Assembly (NCBI GenBank): GCA_035048495.1
Contig: CM068552.1
Span: 24,864,154-24,928,153, forward strand
Length of the DNA stretch: 64,000 nucleotides
Direction: 5' to 3'
Origin: Euptelea pleiosperma
Lineage: Eukaryota; Streptophyta; Magnoliopsida; Ranunculales; Eupteleaceae
Translations under genes and position numbers: made by a program
Shown: positions 45,631 to 57,374 of the stretch, in pieces
Layout of the letters: every line of letters starts with the position of its first letter
Numbering within the stretch: position 1 is the first letter of the stretch
The notes under the pieces: generated by a model
Database searches by the model: none
Told to the model about the DNA's origin: nothing
The model's input: only the letters and a program-made list of their open reading frames with translations

Positions 45631-45956
45631 GTTCTAGTCACAGCATGTGGGCTCTTTAAGCTTTGATAATGGGCTTTCCTGATCGATGTGGGCTCGCAAG
45701 TCTCGAGAATTGTCCCATCGGGGTTTCCTGCGACAGAAGAAGCGCGTAATGAGACTCTATCAGAATGACTCAATGTCTAGACTTCCAAAAATGTGTTTAA
45801 TGCATGCAAATATACCATTTCGTCCAGAAAAGTGTGTTCTACGCAACAGAAGAGACTATTACGTAGAAAAGTAGATAAATAAAGCATTTTACGTAGGAGA
45901 ATGCAATAACGCTAAAAGGATAATTGCTTAAAATAAGCACTTTTGAGCAAATATCA

Positions 45957-46896
45957 CCAGCGCCTGAAGAAAGGGTGGAGAGTCTGCATCGATTACCGAC
46001 GACTCAACACCAACACTAGGAAGGACCATTTTCCTTTACCCTTCATAGACCAAATGTTGGAGAGACTAGCAGGTCACTCCTATTACTGCTTCCTCGATGG
46101 TTACTCAGGGTATAATCAAATACCCATCGCCCCTGAGGATCACGAGAAGACAACTTTCACTTGTCCCTTTGGCACTTTTGCCTACAAGCGCATGTCCTTT
46201 GGCCTCTGCAATGCACCCGCGACCTTTCAAAGGTGTATGATGAGCTTATTCTCTGACATGGTGGAAAAATTCCTCGAAGTCTTTATGGACGACTTCTCAG
46301 TCTTTGGGTCATCCTTTGATGACTGTCTGAACCATCTAGGGCTTGTACTTCAACGCTGTCAGGACAAGCAACTTGTCCTCAATTGGGAGAAATGCCACTT
46401 CATGGTGACGAAGGGCATTGTTCTGGGACATGTCATTTTCCATCAGGGCATTGAGGTCGACAAAGCTAAAATCGATATCATCTCGACCTTGCCTACTCCT
46501 AAGTCTGTGCGTGACATCCGGTCCTTTTTGGGACACGGAGGATTCTATAGGCGATTCATCAAGGACTTCTCTCAAATCGCTCGACCTCTGTCCCATCTTC
46601 TGGCTAAAGATAGTCCTTTCGACTTTAATGCTGACTGTGTCAAGGCATTTGAGCATCTCAAATCTGAACTCACTACTGCGCCCATTATCCGTCCCCCGGA
46701 CTGGACTCTACCTTTCGAGGTAATGTGCGATGCTTCTGACTATGCGTTAGGCGCTGTTCTAGGGCAGAGAGTTGACAAAAGGTCACACGTGATCTACTAC
46801 GCGAGCAAAACTCTTAACTCTGCCCAAATGAATTACTCCACCACTGAGAAAGAACTCCTGGCGGTAGTCTTCGCCCTTGATAAATTCCGTCAGTAC
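45957..46896 (+). pseudogene. pol: E2 RT and start of RNase H
   Basis: Pol resumes after A3 at [18 protein letters not shown] motifs [11 protein letters not shown] and the catalytic FMDDFSVFG are intact; the conserved MPFGLCNAP reads MSFGLCNAP. The RNase H start [19 protein letters not shown] is followed by [17 protein letters not shown], where E4 inserts. The first three bases of E4 (TGA) form an in-frame stop. Confidence 0.9.
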
Positions 46897-47349
46897 TGAT
46901 ATTCACTTAAAAGTGCTTATTTTAAGCCATTATCCTTTAGCGTTATCACACTCTCCTATGTTAAACTTCCCTATTTATACACTTTTCTACGGAAGAGTCT
47001 CTTTCATTGCGTAGAATACACTTTTCTGGACGAAATGGTATATTTGCATGCTTTAAACGCATTTTTGGAAGTCTAGATATGAAGCCGTTTCGATTAAGTC
47101 TCATTACGCACTTTTCGTTATTGTAGGAAACCCGATCAGGTGATTCTCGAGACTTACGGACCCACGATCAATCATAGAAGCCTACTATCAAAGCTTAAAG
47201 AGCCAACAGGCTATGACTAGAAGATACAGGCCAAGTACGGGTCAAGTCAGAGGATTGTAGAGCTAGATAAAGAACCAAGAGAGAAACAAAGCTGAAGAAC
47301 CAAGAGACGGGCCAAAGTGATTCAAAGCCGTACCAACTGACATAAAATG

Positions 47350-47415
47350 ACGGCTTACGTAATTGGTGAAGCTGACGGAAGATTACATTGAAGATCAGGG
47401 TTCAAGACCCTTCGC
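47350..47415 (+). promoter_or_regulatory. tRNA-like block with A-box and B-box in the E4 LTR
   Basis: TGGTGAAGCTG (47364-47374) matches the A-box consensus TRGYNNARNNG. GGTTCAAGACC (47399-47409) matches the B-box consensus GGTTCRANNCC. The start-to-start spacing is 35 bp, as in tRNA genes. GCTT and AAGC arms around a GG-containing loop resemble a D-arm, and AGGG/CCCT arms resemble a T-arm. No good anticodon stem is seen, so it is not a functional tRNA gene. Confidence 0.45.
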
Positions 47416-50400
47416 TAGCTCTTTTCTCTTTATTTTGTGTTATTTTCTCTCTCATCTCTCCTAATTCTCTCTCCTAATTTTATCTCCATCTCTTTAGACC
47501 CTAGCATCTAACCCTTAGATCATATCATCCTACCATTAGATCATCATATCCCCCATTCGATCCTCAGATCGACTGCCCCGATCCTCAGATCGATCATCCT
47601 AACCCTCCGATCTCCATCATCTAACCTTTGATCTTCTCTCCTCTAGCTATATCACATCTCCCATAGCTTTTCCACCGTTAGATCATCCACTGGACCATTG
47701 GATCTGCTAATGGACCGTTGGATCTCTCTAGATCTAACGTTCTCCTATCTAGGCCATCCACTTTCTCAATAACCCATGTGACCCCATAGAGGCCCAAAGC
47801 CAAACTTATATGACCAAGGCCTCACTTGAATAAAGTGGGCCAAGGTTTCACTTCAAATAGAAGGGCCCATGGCCTTTTTAGCCCACATCATGAATGTGAG
47901 AGAATTGGTCTTCCTTGACCATTTCTCTCTCTTCATTCCACGAATCTCCCATCTCATCCCTCTAATCTCTCAACTATCTCCCCCACGTTCTCTAACTAAC
48001 CTCTCACATCTCTCTAAATCTATCTCACCTACGACTCCCTCTCAATATCTCGCTCCTCCACGTTAGCTGCTACCATTCTCCTCCCCTCTTCCTTTTCCTT
48101 CACATCCTCCTCCACTCTAGCCACTTTCTTCTCCAGGCGTGCCAAGAACCATCACCGATGGCTACATGCAGATCTGCATCTCCCCATTCTCCATTGTTTG
48201 AGAATCGATGGCTTCCATGGGAGCCACCACGTTGCTGCTCCAACCTCCATTACCGGAGTTGCAGACCTGCAACTCCGGTCGGATCCCATCTCTTCCACCT
48301 CTTTCAAGCAAGCCCTGCTCATCCTCTCAGCTTGCTGCCCTACAACCCACCGGTAGGTTTGCACTAGCAGCATCCTTGTCCATTGTAGCCACACCAGCAA
48401 CCACCGTGTGGAGTTTGGATGCAACTCCATCCTCTCCAGCCGGTGAACCAGCACCATCACCGTTAGCAACCTGCAACGGTCAGACCTGCACCTTCTCTCT
48501 AGTCTCCTTCCACCACCGCCTAGTTCTTCTTTCCTTGCTAGTTGCAGAGCAACCCTGCAACTCCACAGCCTTCTCCACCATCTTCCCTTGTGAGGAGCCG
48601 GTCATCACTTCCACCCACACGGTGGTGTTCTCTCTACCATAAGCACCCACGGTGATGTCTATTTAAGTCGCCTGCTGGTGCATCACATTCAGTCCACCGT
48701 GGCCTTCATCGTTGGAATTCCTCACACAGACTCACCATCGTTTCAACAGCAACCTGCTGTCACCACTTCCATCTCCACACAGCATCACATCCACATGGTT
48801 GGTCCCCTCTTGTAGCATCACCTTCAAAACTAGCAAACCTGCAACTTCCGACGAGTTTCTCCTCTTCTTCAGGAGGTCCTTTTCCCTGTACCAAATCGGT
48901 AACTTACGGATGTAGGAACACCAGCAACTTCAGCATCCACGTGAAGACCTGCTAGTGCGTCTTCATTTCTTACGCCTCAACTTGCTGGTGTGTGTTGTTC
49001 TTCCACCTCATCAACGGTTTCAGATCACTCCGGGAGCCAACATGTTGCTCCACTAATGGTTTGCGCCGCTGTCCCCCTTCTTCACCGTTGCACAGAGGTA
49101 CAACACCGTCTTGCTGCCCACTCTTCCTCTCCTTCTTCTTCTCCACGATCGGACCTGTGCACACCTCCGTCCATCCTCTATTTTTCCTCCACCATCCATG
49201 CGCGTACTGCTCCTTTCAAATCTCCCCGCCGCTGCACATACCAGCAACCTTGCTGGTTCTCCTTCAACCATCTCCACCTTCTTCTTCTTCAAATCTCCAT
49301 TCACCGGAGTTGCAGACCAGCAACTCTGGCCATTGCCTCCTTGTGCTAAGTTGCAGATCTCCTCCTTGGAGAACTAGCAGGCGATCTCCTTGCTGGCTGA
49401 ACACCAGCCTGCAATACCGGTGAATGGTGGCCATTCCACGATCTGGAAGTGAGGCGCATCCTCCAACGTGCTCCAGCCTCCTTCTCCGGCCTCACCTGGT
49501 TCTCCCCTCTCCTTTGCACGGTCTGCCAATACTCAATTCCTTTCATCATCATCTTCTTTCCGGCCACCTGCAACTCCGGCCAGTCACAACAACTCGCCAG
49601 CCACCTTCAACGCAACCTGCAACGCCCTCCTTGACCATGCTTCTCCACGGCCATCCACCTGCAAGTTGGGTTCCCCCACTGCCATGTAGCACTTTGGAGA
49701 GCTTCTCCTCCCACGTGTGTTCTGTCCGTGTGCCTCCATCATACAGAACAGTCCGTGTTGTCTCCCTTGAGCAGCAAGGCCATGCACACTCTTGGGTTCC
49801 CTCACCTGCGCATGCAGCCTGATCTCCTCCAAGGCAACGACTCAGCACTCCAAGGTGCATCTTCTCCTCCATTCCCTTGTCCAACCTGCTCCACCATGCA
49901 GCCACCACATACATTCACCTCCTCCTCCATGCAAGCATCGCATGTGCCCCTAGTGCAAACTTACCGAGGCCGATCCGATCAATGGTAAGTGTTTGAGGTT
50001 AGTTTCTCTCTCTAGAAATTACTTTCTCTCACTATTGCCATTCTCTCTCTTCTTTTACTTTCTCTCTCTAGATCTCCTCTCTCTCTCTAAACAACATGGA
50101 CGGGAAGTGACATCCCTAATTCTATGTTCTCTCACTTTCTCTTTAGGATTTCTCTTCTCTCTCTAAAAATCTTAGTTTCTTTCTCTAACGGACATGGAAG
50201 GGACGTGACATCCCTAATCTGTGTTCTCTCTCTAGAGTGAGATTATTCTCTCTAAGTCTATTTTCTCTCTCAAGATCCTCTCACTACATTCTCAGGCCGA
50301 TCGCTTATTCACTTGGCCGACTCCTTTCGGCGAGTGAAAAGGTGAGCTTCTTAGGGCACATTATCGTATATTTGCCAATTCACATCTACCTTGTCGGCCG

Positions 50401-50431
50401 GTAAGATTCGATGTGGATTCCATGATTGAGT

Positions 50432-50841
50432 AGCATTCCATGAAATTTGGACGGTCCTCTTCTTGATCGGTAGCGCCCTTAGCTCCAAAGGTCATGGGAT
50501 GCTTCTCTGTCAAAACCCTTCTCCACGATTGAAGCATTCATAGAAGTCTTGGACGATCCTCTTCTTGATCGGTAGCGACCTTAGCTCTGAGATTTCAATG
50601 GACGTTTCTTTCCCTTACCCCTTCTCTCGATTGAACAGCATTCCATGAAATTTGGACGGTCCTCTTCTTGATCGGTAGCGCCCTTAGCTCCAAAGGTCAT
50701 GGGATGCTTCTCTGTCAAAACCCTTCTCCACGATTGAAGCATTCATAGAAGTCTTGGACGATCCTCTTCTTGATCGGTAGCGACCTTAGCTCTGAGATTT
50801 CAATGGGCGTTTCTTTCCCTTACCTCTTCATCTCTCTACCT
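50432..50841. repeat. 205-bp tandem duplication in the E4 LTR
   Basis: The block starting AGCATTCCATGAAATTTGG at 50432 recurs at 50637. Within each unit, a half-size module with CTTCTTGATCGGTAGCG is itself repeated. The other Athila-family LTRs here do not show the full duplication. Confidence 0.8.
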
Positions 50842-51170
50842 TTTACATGCTTTCTTACATGCTTTCTTTATTTCTGTTATTTTGATTTATGTACGCACTC
50901 TTTGATGATTAATGAAGTTGTTTTTGATATTTTGGTGTTCTGAATCTCAAATGAATGTTGTTTTTAAATCGACTCGCCCTTCTCATCTCTTCCACCATTC
51001 TCATTTCTCTCTGTATATTATTTGTCAGTTTTAATTCCTTATTGTGCTAACTCACACCGAGTGCGGATCGACATCCGACACGTACTGCTATACAAGTTAC
51101 ATTTTGCAGATAATCGGATTTTACAAATATTGTTGAAGTTAGGGTTTCCGAATTGACGACACGAAAAAAA

Positions 51171-51308
51171 ATCCTTCTTTCAAATGGCGCCGTTGCCGCT
51201 CGGTGTACAGGAACGCATAAAGGAATAAAGACAACGAGAATCCTTCTTTCAAATGGCGCCGCTGCCGCTTGGTGTACAGGAATGCATAAAGGAATGAAGA
51301 CGACGTAA
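51171..51308. repeat. 69-bp tandem duplication of the LTR end and PBS in E4
   Basis: The first unit (51171-51239) contains the LTR end CTTTCA and PBS TGGCGCCGTTGCC at 51185. The second (51240-51308) contains the same junction with TGGCGCCGCTGCC at 51254. The two differ by a few bases. Only the first is joined to a full LTR. Confidence 0.8.
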
Positions 51309-52890
51309 ACGGAAAGATCCAGACATTTGGAAACTTTCTATTTGCAGATTTTTATTATTATTTTGTCATGCCTCGGAAGGCCGGGTGCAAAGTTGTAATC
51401 GGACACCTTGATTAGTACCATATCTAGATGTGTGTTCGAGGGTTTTAGAAATCCTTGATTGAGTGCCTAACTCACAAAAAATTTAAAAATTTAAAAATGC
51501 TAGTTTCCATTTCTGCACATTTTAGGATATTCACATATGGGAAGATTGCATTTTTGGATGCTTTTCAAATTGGGAAGTTTCCATCTTTGCAAGGTTTCCA
51601 TTCCTGGGAAATTTCATTGGAATCGAGCTTATTTGGAAAAATTTCAAATTGGACGAAATTCCATACTTAGAAATTCTTATTTTTAGAGGATTTCTAGATG
51701 TGGAAGGTCCCCTTTTTGGAAGGTTTCCAACACGGGAAGAAACCCTAATTTTAACAAGTTTTCAGATTTAGGAAACTACTAATTTTAGAGAATTTTCCTA
51801 ACTTGGAGAAACAATAAATTGGAAAGGTCTATTAGGGGGTTGATAGTTGTTTAGTCAACTCTCATAAATAGTAACTTTCCAATTTACCTTGCCTTATTGA
51901 TTGATTGATTGCTTACCCACACAAGGCAGGAACATTCCAAAAAAAATATATATTCCCACACCCTAGACCCATATCGTATACTAATTCGTATGCAGGATTG
52001 CGATTCTAAATGCGGGTAGGGAGCGAAAGCTCACTACGAAGGAATCGGGCCCAAGCCCATGAAGATACCCCTCCCTACCCCGAAGAGGCGACCCCGTGGC
52101 GTGGCCCACGGGAGGTAAGTCCCTTCCCTCGCCTTGAGTGCGATACTGTGCAATTGGGTGCATTATAATGCCGCATGTCTATTTGCTTTTTGCATACACT
52201 TATTCGCCCTGCGTGGATGTGGCCGCTAATTAATGAACCCTAATTTAGCAGACCCAGCTCTAACTTGAAACTGGTGGGATTTCATCACCCACCTCATCAT
52301 TCCAGCTGATTTTGATCCCCAAGATCCACTCTAATAAAAAGAATCAAGAGCTAGAGCCAAAATAGATCGGTGTTCTAGGACACCCCTTCACGTAGTCTTT
52401 CCATCCATCCCAGGTCGAATAAGTCCATGAGCGCGGGTCCCTGTTGTCTAACACACCCAAAGGTCCCTACTACTCAAGTATACCGAGTTCACCAGTGGCT
52501 TCCCTGGTTCTTTGTTGGTCTGCTTATTTGTTGGGTTAGGAACACAAACCAACCCTAGCTTATACTAATGGAACACTCATCTCCATTGCTTGACAAATCC
52601 GGTTGGTCTGGGGCGTACTTAAGTCAGCCGATGTGCCGCACGTCTGTCTAGGCTTCGGATTATCTTGTGATCAATTTGAGTTAGTACTGAAGAATTTTCT
52701 TTGAAGAGTGTATCCCAGTGAGAACCCAAGAGCGACAAAGTTAGTTCGGCGGTTAACAAGATAAACCAGTGGTCCGCCCACTGACATAATCTACAATACC
52801 CTACAAACTAACAAGATAAATCCTCAAAACTTATACTGATTTGTTTTAGACATAGGATTATCTTGCTTGCTCTATGTGCATCATTTAGGA
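51309..52890 (+). other. E4 leader, non-coding
   Basis: This matches the E2 leader. The hairpin with CCCGTGG (52093-52099) and CCACGGG (52106-52112) arms and the adjacent AG|GTAAGT (GT at 52115) are fully conserved. I see no gene. Confidence 0.7.
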
Positions 52891-53388
52891 TCAATACTCC
52901 AGGGTCTCCTTTTAATCGATTCTAAGGCTTATTTTTATGGTTTCAAAAGCCACATCGTTTGATTCGATCTGAGAGTCTTTCGATCTTCAACACTATAATC
53001 TTGGATAGGGGTGCTTACTGTAAACCCCACTGGAGTCTACTCCACAAAATCCTTTCCCGATACACATTGTGTCTTCGGCTCTGCTAACCATGGTCAGAGA
53101 ATCCCTTTGCTAGGTCTCTTACTGATGAGAAAACCGTTACTGCAATCCCATACCCGCTCCTCTTTAGAGATTGCGGCTCTGCTAACCATGGTCAGAGATT
53201 CCCTTTGCTAGGTCTCTTACTGATGAGAGAACCGTTACTGCAATCCCATACCCGCTCCTCTTTTAGAGATTGCGGCTCTGCTAACCACGGTCAGAGAAAT
53301 ATCTCAGTCTTCACTGAGAAAGAACCTACCCGTACTACTGCTGGGTTTGGTTAGCTCGAATGGAAGCGTTCTTGCTCCAACTGATAAG
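52891..53388 (+). other. filler replacing gag-pol in E4, with tandem repeats
   Basis: The leader passes into a non-coding stretch absent from E2 and E3 but present in E5. Three copies of a module beginning CGGCTCTGCTAACC, spaced about 96 bp apart (about 53077, 53173 and 53270), make up its centre. It ends at a GACTGATGAT motif that corresponds to the stop codon of pol in E3 and the bases after it. Confidence 0.7.
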
Positions 53389-54499
53389 CTGGATGACTGA
53401 TGATTCACGCAGTCTACCTGTGCTTCAACATGGTTGGGGGTGCTTATCACTCCCGTCATGTCTGGCTGAAGACATAAAACTTAGCGCTTTCGGAAAGGCA
53501 ATTCTGGTATTCGTAGTTACATGAGTCACATGCATATTTTATTGCTATATCTATCTTTCATGCAGGTACCATCAATATAGAAAATCATCTGGTACTATAC
53601 GTGATTCTTTCATGCCCCATTGGTAACATCCTCCCTAAACTCCTTGCATCATTATCGATATTTCATCATTTTTTTGGTCCCGGTCATGAGCACCGAGGAC
53701 GGTGCTATATTTTGGTTGGGGGTGGGTATTTACCAAAAATCATGTTTTCATTTTGATAAATTTCCAAAAAAATAATAAAATATATATAAAAAAATAAAAT
53801 AAAATAAAATAAAATAAAATAAAAAAATATAAAAAACCATTGTATTTTTGGGTGTTTTCCGATGATTTTCAATGTTTTCTAGAACTTCCAAAATGTGTCA
53901 AATACCCTGACTTTTATTAGTTAGAAATATCTGTGAAATCATTTTATAAAGGATGACATTTTCCGTGTTACATGCTAGCTTTGAGTCAAGTCAAGCGTGA
54001 CTACAACAGATTTGAAAACTTAGAAAAACTCAGATTTTGCACAAATTGTACACATTCATCATCAGAGTCATCCTAAGTTTAGAATCTCTAAAGATCCTAG
54101 AAGAATATTTGTGGAGACCTAACCCAGTGCGCTTTCGAGCCTTTCATCAATTTAGAGGGTTATACTACAATTCTGAGTCACAAGTTGACTCACTATTTCT
54201 TCATGTCCGCAATATTTTGTTGAGAGATCTCATTATCCTTTGTATTGATCATGGAACTCAGAACGATATCAAAATTGGATTATTACGATAGAACCTTTTT
54301 CTATATCCATTCAAAACATGTCACATGAGAGTGCAAACCCGAGAAAATGATTTAGGCCATCTTTTTAAACCTTTCAGCCTTTTTAGCTTATCTTAAATAT
54401 CTACCGTTTGAAACCCTTCTGAGCCTTTATAAAAAGCCTTTCCTTGTTAAAACCCATTAACCTATAACCCAATCCAGTTACGAAGTATGACTCGCGACC
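53389..54499 (+). other. E4 3' internal region, non-coding
   Basis: This matches the region between pol and the 3' LTR of E3, inverted. It has a G-tract at 53431-53442, the perfect hairpin AGCACCG/CGGTGCT at 53689-53706, a second G-tract at about 53713-53728, and an (AAAAT)n stretch at about 53783-53830. E3 interrupts it after cgacc (54495-54499). Confidence 0.72.
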
Positions 54500-57374
54500 T
54501 GAAAATAGGTATTTTCCGCGTCGTTGGTTACGGAAACCCTAATCCCAACAAAATTTGTATCTTTTCCAATTTAATTCCTGCAAAAATAGTAATTCTTGCA
54601 CAGTGGGAAGTGTCGGATGTCGATCCGCACTCGGGGTTAGTTAGCACGCGTAAAGAACATAAAATGATGGACTTTTTGCTTGGAATTGATGGGGTGAGAA
54701 TGGTGATAGATTTAAAACATTTTTAGTGATTTTTAGAGAGAGAAATGGTCACTTACTAACACGAATGAAATAGCGTAATGAAAACCCTATTTAAAACACA
54801 ATCTTGAAGTAAAATAAAATAAAATAAAACTAAATCATCCATTAACTTCAATAATTCTTACAATGCTCAAAATACCAAACAAAACAATAATAACTCAAAA
54901 GATCTAAAGACTAATCTATGAAGCTTCGAAAGAGGGTCAATCTAGAGAGAGAAATTGCAAAGGCTTAGAGAGAGAATTGAGTGATTGAGTTAAGAGAGAG
55001 AGAGACTAGAGAGAGAATATGGAGAGGGTGATCTTACCAATTGGAAGGCTGGCCACGTGGTGGGTGGTGAGGATGGGTTGCTGAACAGCCAACCCCAAGA
55101 TGGTGAAAACGTGAAGTGGTTGCAGCGGTAGGAGCTTCACGGTGGAGCAGAGGATTCAGGCGACCAAAAGAGTATTGCAGGCGGTGCAAGACTGGGGTGC
55201 GTCACCATTAACGTCGGAGTTGCAGACCTGCAACTCCGGCATCAATGGAGGATGGTGACGGGCTGTAGAGGATAGATGGAGGTGGTTGTGCAGGCGACAG
55301 GTGAGGATGCTCCTCCTCCCTTCTTCCTTCCCTCCTTCTAGTTTTCTTCTTTTTTTTTTTTTTTTATAGTGTTGCCGGAGTTGCAGACCTGCAACTCCGA
55401 TAATGGAGATTTGTGGGAGCAGGTGGGGGAGACGCTGGCCCCAATAGATGGCAGAAACGCTGGGTAGAAGCGATCGGGGTTGACGGCAAGCAAGGAAGAG
55501 CACCAGCAGCAGAAACGGTGCTGGGTGGTGATGCCCGGAGAAGAAGATGACGGTGGGTTGCTGGTAAGTCCAATGGAGGAGATGATCGTGAAAGGCTGGT
55601 GCAGGCGGTGACGGCAAAGAACCTTGCTGGTTCGGGTTCGTGTGGAGTCCAAGAACCGGCTAATGGCTGCCGGTGGTTGAGGGGAGCAGCTTGTAGAGGG
55701 TGGTGTTGCCTGTGACGGCTGTGAGGGTGGTGTTTGGTGCAAGTCACCGGTTTTAATGGAGTTTGCCGGAGTTCTGCAACTCCGGCGAACTTTCTTTGTT
55801 TTTTTTTTTCTTCTTCTCTTCTCTTTTCTTCCTTTTCTTTTTCTGATTTCCTTTCTGAGAAAGAGAAGAGAGAGGAGGATGGTTTTTTTAAGAGAATAGA
55901 GAGAGGCGGACTCGTTGGAGATGTGGGGGAGAGTGTGTGCAAGGGTGATGCTGTGATGAGCAGCAATGGTGGAGAAACGGGTGGAGATTGAACCACTGGT
56001 TCACTTGGACGAGCAGCCACGTCGGAGTAGAGATGGACGTGGTTGAAAGAGGATTGTAGGCGTGAATCCCTTCGGTTGTGAGATGGGAATTCTCAGCCAA
56101 AAAGAAAACGAGAATGTGGGAGAGGCGTTGTGGAACGTGGGAGATGAGAGAAGTGAGGGACGTGGGAGATGGGGAGAAGAGGAGAGAAGAGAAGCCAAAA
56201 AAAACTCTCATGGGACGGTCCCACCTCTCTATCTTATAGCCACCGTGTGGCTATTCTTTCCTCCCACAAAATGATATCCTCTTTCCATAATTTAAAAGCC
56301 TCTTTTCCAAAGGAATAGAAGCTTTCCTTCTTTTGTTAATTAGAATCCCACCGTCCATGTGTGTGCTCCAATACCTCTTGTTTGGTTGGCCACTTTCCAA
56401 AATATTTCTTCTTTTGAAATCTCTTTTCCTTCTAAGATGTTGATATCCAGCATAATTGAAGCGAGAAAATTACTTGCTGCCACCTCTCATGCTGTCACCA
56501 ATTCTATACTTGATGAATGTCAACCGACCCACTTCATTGCATTTCTTGTGTCTTCGCCACAACCATCCATTTAAATCCAACGACTCTTTGCTTCTTGGAC
56601 TAAGCCTATGGAACCATCAACATGTTATGATCTATAGTATATGCAACCATTTGGGAAATCTGTTGATCCGAATCTTATTTTTGATGATCCGTCGGTCCGT
56701 AGGTTTGTTGGTGTTCTGCCGACACTTATTAATTCATGCAATTTGCTCTGTCACGCCTCTAGGTCGACACTGTCCATCCGTTTTATCTCATCATGTTCTT
56801 GGGTTCGTAGACCGTGTGTTCTGACACCGTGGCTCAACAACTAGGATATTGTCCAACTCTTGTGTTATTCCAAGCTCTCATTGATCTCTGCATTCGGGTT
56901 TAGTGGTCCACCATATAATGTACTGCTTCGGCTTGTACTTGGCCTATAGCCCGTTGGCTCTTTAAGCTGTGCTCTTAAGCTTCGGTCGTGGGCTCGCAAT
57001 CCATTAGAATTGTCCGATTGAGCAGTCAGCCTGTTGGCTCTTGAGCTTTAATCATAGGTTCTGGAAGTTGATTGTGAGGTTAAAACAGGCATTTGTGATT
57101 GATCGTGGGTCCATCAGTCTCGAGAATCATCTGATCGGGTCTCCTGCAATAGTGAAAAACGCGTAATGAGTCTCAATCAGAACGGCTTTATATCTAGACT
57201 TCCAAAAATGTGTTTAATGCATGCAAATATACCATTTCGTCCAGAAAAGTGTGTTCTACGTAATGAAATAGACTCTTACGTAGAAAAGTGGATAATTAGA
57301 GCAGTTTTACGTAGGAGAGTGCGATAATGCTAAAAGGATAATTGCTTAAAATAAGCACTTTTGAGCGAATATCA
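54500..57374 (-). repeat. E3 3' LTR
   Basis: It runs from TGAAAATAGG to GCGAATATCA on the plus strand, 2875 bp, and is followed by the polypurine tract, so it is the 3' LTR of a minus-strand element. It contains three CCGGAGTTGCAG-type palindromes (55215-55238, 55376-55399, 55765-55786), the CGGAT hairpin (54614-54627) and a TATA-like motif at 56233-56238. Open frames at 55156-56020 are low-complexity. Confidence 0.88.
56233..56238 (-). promoter_or_regulatory. TATA-like motif in the E3 LTR
   Basis: On the minus strand GGCTATAAGATAGAG is followed by a purine-rich stretch. It is a plausible core promoter for the element, judged on sequence alone. Confidence 0.4.

Larger units (their letters stand above)
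39930..45956 (-). mobile_element. A3: Athila-family solo LTR inside E2 pol, carrying B3
   Basis: It runs from TGAAAGTAGG to GCAAATATCA with TSD ccagc at 39925-39929 and 45957-45961. Without B3 and its TSD it is about 2.6 kb. It has the 26-bp palindrome (41496-41521), a tRNA-like block (42006-42070), the CGGAT hairpin (40044-40057) and a CCGGAGTTGC palindrome (41305-41331). Open frames at 40545-41507 are low-complexity. Confidence 0.9.
32393..46896 (+). mobile_element. E2: Athila-lineage retrotransposon, 5' part, degenerate
   Basis: It has a 5' LTR (32393-34948), PBS, leader, gag, protease, RT and the start of RNase H, all on the plus strand. Pol is interrupted by solo LTR A3 (39930-45956) and ends at 46896, where E4 begins. 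The rest of pol and the 3' LTR must lie beyond the window. Four in-frame stops and one single-base deletion disable the coding region. The base composition and sequence match E3 closely, so the two are members of one family. Confidence 0.9.
46897..51182 (+). repeat. E4 5' LTR
   Basis: It starts TGATATTCACTT and ends CTTCTTTCA just before the PBS. At 4286 bp it is longer than its relatives (about 2.6-2.9 kb). It includes a 205-bp tandem duplication (50432-50841), a tRNA-like block (47350-47415), a perfect CCGGAGTTGCAG palindrome (48252-48279) and the CGGAT hairpin (51064-51077). Open frames in 48150-49990 are Ser/Pro/Cys/His-rich translations of LTR sequence. Confidence 0.87.
46897..54499 (+). 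mobile_element. E4: non-autonomous Athila-family element (LARD-like), 5' part
   Basis: It has a 5' LTR (46897-51182), duplicated PBS, a leader like that of E2, about 500 bp of filler and the 3' internal region, with no gag or pol. It inserted in E2 pol after agtac (46892-46896). Its own 3' internal region is cut at 54500 by E3, so its polypurine tract and 3' LTR lie beyond the window. It shares its design with E5. Confidence 0.82.

Noticed and set aside
47350..47415. A functional tRNA gene
   Set aside because: A- and B-boxes fit, but there is no proper acceptor or anticodon stem, so only a tRNA-like block is claimed.
49424..49822. 132-codon and overlapping frames in the E4 LTR
   Set aside because: Both strands and several frames are open at once because of biased composition; none is kept in other LTR copies.
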